64,000 nucleotides of DNA from contig JAWKZW010000001.1 of NCBI GenBank assembly GCA_041395725.1, positions 1,550,001-1,614,000 of the forward strand. Direction: 5' to 3'. A program made the position numbers and the translations under genes. Positions 59,777 to 64,000 of the stretch are shown in pieces. The number at the start of each line of letters is the position of its first letter. Within the stretch, counting starts at the first letter, position 1. The notes below the pieces were generated by a model, which had not been told where the DNA came from, searched no databases, and saw only the letters and a list, made by a program, of their open reading frames with translations. This stretch comes from Gammaproteobacteria bacterium. Lineage in GTDB: Bacteria > Pseudomonadota > Gammaproteobacteria > Pseudomonadales > Pseudohongiellaceae.

Positions 59777-62692
59777 TTACTGATAGTTCTCCAGCGCGGG
59801 GCAGGAACAGAACAGGTTGCGATCGCCGTAAACATTGTCTATGCGATTTACGGCGGGCCACACCTTGCCCTCTTTGAGGTGGGGCAGGGGGAAAGCGGCC
59901 TCGCGCTTGGAGTAAGGGCGATCCCAACTCTCATCGAGGATATCTTCCAGGGTGTGGGGGGCGTTTTTAAGCGGATTGTTATCAGAGTCCAGTTCACCCC
60001 GCTCCACCCGCCGGACTTCAGCTCGAATGCTGATCATGGCTTCAATGAACCTATCCAGCTCAGGCAGGGATTCACTTTCGGTCGGCTCGATCATCAGTGT
60101 ACCGGCTACCGGAAAGGACATCGTTGGAGCATGAAAGCCATAGTCCATCAGGCGCTTGGCGATGTCTTCTTCACTGATGCCGGACGCCTGCTTGAGCGGG
60201 CGCAGATCGATAATACATTCGTGCGCCACCCTGCCATTGCGGCCGGTGTACAACACCGGGAAATGGTCGCGCAGCCTGGCCGCAATATAGTTGGCACTCA
60301 GGATGGCAACCTGGGTGGCCTTCTGCAACCCGGTGCCGCCCATGAGCGCTATGTAGGTCCATGAAATTGGCAGAATTCCGGAGCTGCCCCACGGTGCCGC
60401 GGATACAGCACTGTTGTGTTCCCGTCCCTCCAGCGTAATAACAGGATGGCCTGCCAGATAGGGCGCCAGATGTTTCTTCACCCCGATGGGCCCCATGCCC
60501 GGCCCACCGCCGCCGTGCGGTATGCAGAAAGTCTTGTGCAGGTTCACGTGGGATACATCGGCCCCTATGTCGCCGGGCCTGGAAACACCCACCTGGGCAT
60601 TGAGATTGGCGCCATCCATGTAGACCTGGCCGCCATGGTCGTGCACGATCTGACAGACTTCGCGCACACCTTCCTCGAAAACACCATGTGTAGAGGGATA
60701 AGTTATCATCAGTGCCGCCAGCTCTGCGCTGTGTTGCGACGCTTTCTGGCGCAGGTCTTCCAGATCGATGTTGCCTTCGTCGTCGCAGGCGACAACGACT
60801 ACCCGCATCCCGATCATCTGGGCGCTGGCGGGGTTGGTCCCGTGGGCAGACTGGGGGATCAGGCATACGTTTCGATGCTGCTCGCCTTTGCCATCAAGGT
60901 ATTTACGAATCGACAGCAGCCCGGCGTACTCGCCCTGAGCGCCGGAATTAGGTTGCATGCTGATGGCGTCGAATCCGGTAATTTCCCTGAGCATCGCTTC
61001 CAGCTCGGCGATCATCTGCTGATAGCCCTTCACCTGGTCCAGTGGCGCGAAAGGGTGGGGCTTACTGAATTCCGGCCAGGTGATGGGAATCATCTCGGTG
61101 CTGGCATTCAGCTTCATGGTGCAGGAGCCCAGGGGGATCATCGAGTGTGCTAGAGAAATATCTTTGTTTTCCAACCGCTTAAGGTAGCGGAGCATCTCGG
61201 TTTCGCTGTGGTAGCTGTTAAACCAGGGATGTTGTAGGTACTCACTGTGCCGGGCCAGTTGTTCCGGTATGCGTGGTTCAGCCACCATCTGGACAGCATC
61301 AAGTTCCGCTATGCTCAGCCCCTCAGCGTCGCCGCCCAGCAAAATTTCCCATAGCTGCTTCAGTTCGGCGTCGGTAGTACATTCGTCGACACTGATGCTG
61401 ACGGAATCATCCCGGTAGCAAAGGCTAATGCCGGCTTTATCCGCCCTGGACTTGACAATCTGTTGCTCTTTTTTGTCGAGATCAACGGTGACAGTGTCAA
61501 AAAAGTTACTGTGCCTCAATGTGAGGCCTTTGGCCTCCAACCCACCAGCCAATATCGCAGCCAGTCGATGTATTCGACTGGCAATCCGCCGGATACCCGC
61601 CGGGCCATGATACATGGCGTAGAGCGCTGCAATCACCGCCAGTAGAACCTGGGCAGTGCAGATATTGCTGTTAGCCTTTTCCCGGCGTATGTGCTGCTCT
61701 CTCGTCTGCAGCGCCATCCGGTAGGCGCGGTTGCCACGACTGTCTACCGAGACGCCGATAATGCGACCGGGAACCGCCCGCTTGAACTGATCCCGGGTGG
61801 CGAAATAAGCTGCGTGAGGACCTCCGTAGCCCATCGGTACACCGAAACGTTGGCTGGTACCCACTACCACGTCGGCACCCATTTCCCCTGGGGCTTTCAA
61901 CAGAGCAAGGCTCATCAGGTCGGCAGCCACAATGGCTATGCCCTGTTGCTGGTGAAGGCTGTTGATGGCATCGCCCAGGTCGCGGATTTCGCCTGCTGCG
62001 CCCGGATACTGGAAGATCGCCCCAAACAGGCCTTCCTCAGGCAGGGCGTCCAGCGTATCGATTATCAGCTCAAACCCGAAACATTCTGCCCGGGTTTTGA
62101 TGACGTCGATGGTCTGTGGCAAACACTGGCGATCGACAAAAAAACGGTTGGCGTTGCGATTTTTGTTCACCCGCCCGGCAAGCGCCATAGCCTCAGCGGC
62201 AGCGGTGGCTTCATCCAGCAAGGACGCATTGGCCAGATCCATCGCGGTCAGGTCAAGCACCGTCTGCTGGTAGGCCAGCAGGCATTCCAGCCGGCCCTGG
62301 GATATTTCCGGTTGATACGGCGTGTAGGCGGTATACCAGCCCGGGTTCTCCAGCACATTGCGGAGTATGACGGTAGGTGTGTAGGTGTCGTAATAGCCAA
62401 GGCCGATAAACGAGCGCGCAGGTTTATTCATGGCTGCCAGCTGTCGCAGCCTGGAGAGTGTCGCCGCTTCACTGGCCGGTGGATCCAGGGCCAGCGGGGC
62501 ACTCATGCGTATACTGGAAGGCACAGTCTGGTCGATCAGGTCATCCAGCGACTTCAGGTCGAGATGGTCCAGCATGGTTTGAATCTGCTCGATATCGGGC
62601 CCGATGTGGCGGTGAACGAATTCATCCTGGTGCTGAAGTTTGGCCAGCGGCTCGCGTAAAGTCACAGTGGTATCAGAGAGGGCTTTGTTCAT
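59777..62692 (-). CDS. gcvP: Glycine dehydrogenase (decarboxylating) GcvP
   Basis: The P protein of the glycine cleavage system decarboxylates glycine and passes the aminomethyl group to lipoyl-GcvH. The 971-residue single-chain form is typical of Gammaproteobacteria. The PLP lysine is in HVNLHKTFCIPHGGGGPG near residue 720. The N-terminal half carries FIGLGYYDTYTPTVILRNVLEN and the segment LDEATAAAEAMALAGRV. A good ribosome-binding site (GAGG) lies before the ATG, and an intrinsic terminator lies between it and gcvH. Confidence 0.97.
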   Translation of the reverse strand: MNKALSDTTVTLREPLAKLQHQDEFVHRHIGPDIEQIQTMLDHLDLKSLDDLIDQTVPSSIRMSAPLALDPPASEAATLSRLRQLAAMNKPARSFIGLGYYDTYTPTVILRNVLENPGWYTAYTPYQPEISQGRLECLLAYQQTVLDLTAMDLANASLLDEATAAAEAMALAGRVNKNRNANRFFVDRQCLPQTIDVIKTRAECFGFELIIDTLDALPEEGLFGAIFQYPGAAGEIRDLGDAINSLHQQQGIAIVAADLMSLALLKAPGEMGADVVVGTSQRFGVPMGYGGPHAAYFATRDQFKRAVPGRIIGVSVDSRGNRAYRMALQTREQHIRREKANSNICTAQVLLAVIAALYAMYHGPAGIRRIASRIHRLAAILAGGLEAKGLTLRHSNFFDTVTVDLDKKEQQIVKSRADKAGISLCYRDDSVSISVDECTTDAELKQLWEILLGGDAEGLSIAELDAVQMVAEPRIPEQLARHSEYLQHPWFNSYHSETEMLRYLKRLENKDISLAHSMIPLGSCTMKLNASTEMIPITWPEFSKPHPFAPLDQVKGYQQMIAELEAMLREITGFDAISMQPNSGAQGEYAGLLSIRKYLDGKGEQHRNVCLIPQSAHGTNPASAQMIGMRVVVVACDDEGNIDLEDLRQKASQHSAELAALMITYPSTHGVFEEGVREVCQIVHDHGGQVYMDGANLNAQVGVSRPGDIGADVSHVNLHKTFCIPHGGGGPGMGPIGVKKHLAPYLAGHPVITLEGREHNSAVSAAPWGSSGILPISWTYIALMGGTGLQKATQVAILSANYIAARLRDHFPVLYTGRNGRVAHECIIDLRPLKQASGISEEDIAKRLMDYGFHAPTMSFPVAGTLMIEPTESESLPELDRFIEAMISIRAEVRRVERGELDSDNNPLKNAPHTLEDILDESWDRPYSKREAAFPLPHLKEGKVWPAVNRIDNVYGDRNLFCSCPALENYQ

Positions 62693-62708
62693 TGAGCCTC
62701 GGCAAGTG

Positions 62709-62738
62709 AAAAAAGGGCAGGTACTTAACCAGCCCTTT
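62709..62738 (-). terminator. Intrinsic terminator between gcvH and gcvP
   Basis: On the minus strand: AAAGGGC, an inner GGT/ACC pair, GCCCTTT, then a run of T. The T run ends about 17 bases before the gcvP start. It would reduce read-through from gcvTH into gcvP unless it is countered. Confidence 0.75.
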
Positions 62739-62790
62739 GGAATGAGAGAAATGAGATAGCGGGGATTTTAAAATCCGCGGCCAGGAATAG

Positions 62791-63180
62791 CTATTCCTCG
62801 TCACAGATTTCCTTATAGGCGTCTGCGTCGAGCAGCTCGTCCAACTCGGCGTCGTCCTCCAGGCGGAGCTTGAAAAACCAGCCTTCCCCATACGGATCTG
62901 TATTAACAGTCTCCGGTGCATCGATCAGTTTTTCGTTGATAGCGATAACTTCGCCTGTAAGTGGAGAGTATACGTCGGATGCCGCCTTTACGGATTCCAC
63001 CACCGCCACTTCAACCCTGGCAGTGACCTGGGCTTCGGTCTCCGGCAGTTCCACAAACACGATGTCGCCCAGCGCCTGTTGGGCATGATCGCTGATCCCT
63101 ACCGTGACACTGCCGTCGTCTTCCAGCTTTACCCACTCATGAGAGCTGGTGTACTTCAAGTCATCAGGAAACTTGCTCAA
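62791..63180 (-). CDS. gcvH: Glycine cleavage system H protein GcvH
   Basis: A 129-residue lipoyl carrier that shuttles the aminomethyl group from GcvP to GcvT. The lipoylated Lys is in VESVKAASDVYSPLTGE. The start LKYTSSHEWVKLEDDG and the end region PYGEGWFFKLRLED are typical. It is 43 bases downstream of gcvT on the minus strand. Confidence 0.97.
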   Translation of the reverse strand: MSKFPDDLKYTSSHEWVKLEDDGSVTVGISDHAQQALGDIVFVELPETEAQVTARVEVAVVESVKAASDVYSPLTGEVIAINEKLIDAPETVNTDPYGEGWFFKLRLEDDAELDELLDADAYKEICDEE

Positions 63181-63223
63181 TGGATATTCCTCGTATGGTG
63201 TGTTCCGGTAACGGTGAGGGTAA

Positions 63224-64000
63224 TTACTCGAACACTTTTTTGCCGAACCTGACGAAATTTGGTTTCACCAGGCGAACAGGCGTTAGCGTGCCGCGCAGCT
63301 CTACCTCACAGGACGAGCTGCCTGGGGGAATTCTAGCCAATGCGATGGAATGCTTCAATGTGGGAGAAAACCCGCCGCTGGTTATAACCCCGTCCCCCTG
63401 GTCGGTTACGACCCGCTGTCCCTCTCGCAGGACCCCCCGGGATTCCAGCACGAGCCCGGTCAGGACCGGCAGTTTGTTCGCTGCCTGTAACTCCCGGTGC
63501 GCGGTAATGGCCCCCCGACCGATGAAGTCTCTCGAGTCAGGGTCCCAGGCGATGGTCTGACCCATATTGGCAGCCAATGGCGAGACAGTCTCATCCATGT
63601 CGTGACCGTACAGATTCATACCTGCCTCCAGGCGCAGGGTGTCCCGGGCTCCGAGCCCGATAGGCTTAACGCCCACCGCCAGCAGCCGGTCCCAGACTGC
63701 CGGTGCTTCGTGGTCTGGAAAAATGAGTTCCAGGCCTTTCTCGCCGGTGTAACCGGTGCGGGCTACAAACCAGTCACCCGGTAACTCTACAGCGCGGAAG
63801 TTACCCAGTTCGCGAACCGGTCCGGCCTGTTCGGGAGTCAGGATCTCACACACCCGGTCGATGGATTCCGGGCCGTGTACCGCCAGTATTACCAGCTCCG
63901 GCCGCTCCTTCAATTGTACCTGGTAGCCTGTCGACTGGCGGTGCATCCAATCAAGGTCTTTGTCCCTGGTGGCACAATTGACCACCATCCGGTAACCCTG
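63224..64000 (-). CDS. gcvT: Glycine cleavage system T protein GcvT (aminomethyltransferase), 5' end outside window
   Basis: The T protein releases ammonia and transfers the C1 unit to tetrahydrofolate. Only the 3' part is here (about 258 residues); the start lies past base 64000. Seen are ARTGYTGEKGLELIFP, GLGARDTLRLEAGMNLYGHD (substrate-binding Arg/Asp region) and the GcvT C-terminal domain with TSGGFSPTLKHSIALARI. It is the first gene of gcvT-gcvH-gcvP in transcript order. Confidence 0.95.
   Translation of the reverse strand, partial: QGYRMVVNCATRDKDLDWMHRQSTGYQVQLKERPELVILAVHGPESIDRVCEILTPEQAGPVRELGNFRAVELPGDWFVARTGYTGEKGLELIFPDHEAPAVWDRLLAVGVKPIGLGARDTLRLEAGMNLYGHDMDETVSPLAANMGQTIAWDPDSRDFIGRGAITAHRELQAANKLPVLTGLVLESRGVLREGQRVVTDQGDGVITSGGFSPTLKHSIALARIPPGSSSCEVELRGTLTPVRLVKPNFVRFGKKVFE

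Noticed and set aside
61691..62659. 322-residue plus-strand open frame opposite gcvP
   Set aside because: It is the antisense shadow of a well-conserved enzyme; it has no family similarity, and high G+C explains the long frame.
1..64000. CRISPR arrays, rRNA operons, prophage or insertion sequences
   Set aside because: No regularly spaced repeats, rRNA segments, phage structural genes or intact transposase with terminal repeats were seen.

Overview
The window is chromosomal DNA of a gammaproteobacterium. Two gene blocks follow the Pseudomonas-type order: trmB-thiG-thiS-DUF423-rpoH-ftsX-ftsE-ftsY, and glnE-waaF-waaC-waaG-waaP-LPS kinase-carbamoyltransferase-lpxL-hldE with waaA nearby. It does not look like Pseudomonas itself. 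A marine or aquatic member of the Cellvibrionales/Pseudohongiella type would fit, but this is inference from gene order and protein character only.

Layout. 0-3 kb: methyltransferase and YgjP-like metallopeptidase. 1.6-7.9 kb (minus strand): tRNA methylation, thiazole synthesis, heat-shock sigma factor, and the FtsEX/FtsY division and secretion genes. 8.2-13.4 kb: rsmD, a YheT-like hydrolase, coaD, mutM (minus) and an orphan hydantoinase A. 13.5-29.3 kb: a long plus-strand run of envelope genes that I cannot match to a named system: a secreted TPR/TonB-C protein, a serine-rich lipoprotein, several lipoproteins, a membrane TPR protein, a PEGA-FGE protein, a MotA/TolQ-like channel, a divergent Hsp70/actin-like protein with an FHA-like end, two membrane-anchored von Willebrand A proteins and an M48 lipoprotein protease. 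29.7-46.2 kb: a lone GspE/PilB-type ATPase, glnE, then LPS inner-core and lipid A genes. 46.2-50.4 kb: an AT-richer accessory island of small unrelated genes (DUF3800, a ClpX-type zinc finger on its own, a LysE exporter, a DsrE-like secreted protein, a GNAT enzyme). 50.5-57.6 kb: an oxidoreductase pair, waaA, pepQ-like, nhaA and ybjQ. 57.6-59.7 kb: a REP-type transposase relative beside a repeat copy, and a DUF2235 hydrolase. 59.8 kb to the end (minus): gcvP, gcvH and the 3' part of gcvT.

The most interesting part is 21.7-26.0 kb. The MotA/TolQ-like channel has no ExbD/TolR/MotB gene beside it, but the two vWA proteins downstream each begin with a short cytoplasmic tail and one membrane helix carrying an aspartate in the shared motif FLDVMSCGFGA. 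This is where ExbD, TolR and MotB carry their proton-binding Asp. The cluster may therefore encode an ion-driven envelope motor whose B subunits have vWA heads. A second theme is a family of about 100-165 bp intergenic repeats with inverted ends (at least five copies), one of them directly upstream of a RAYT-like protein with an altered HUH motif.
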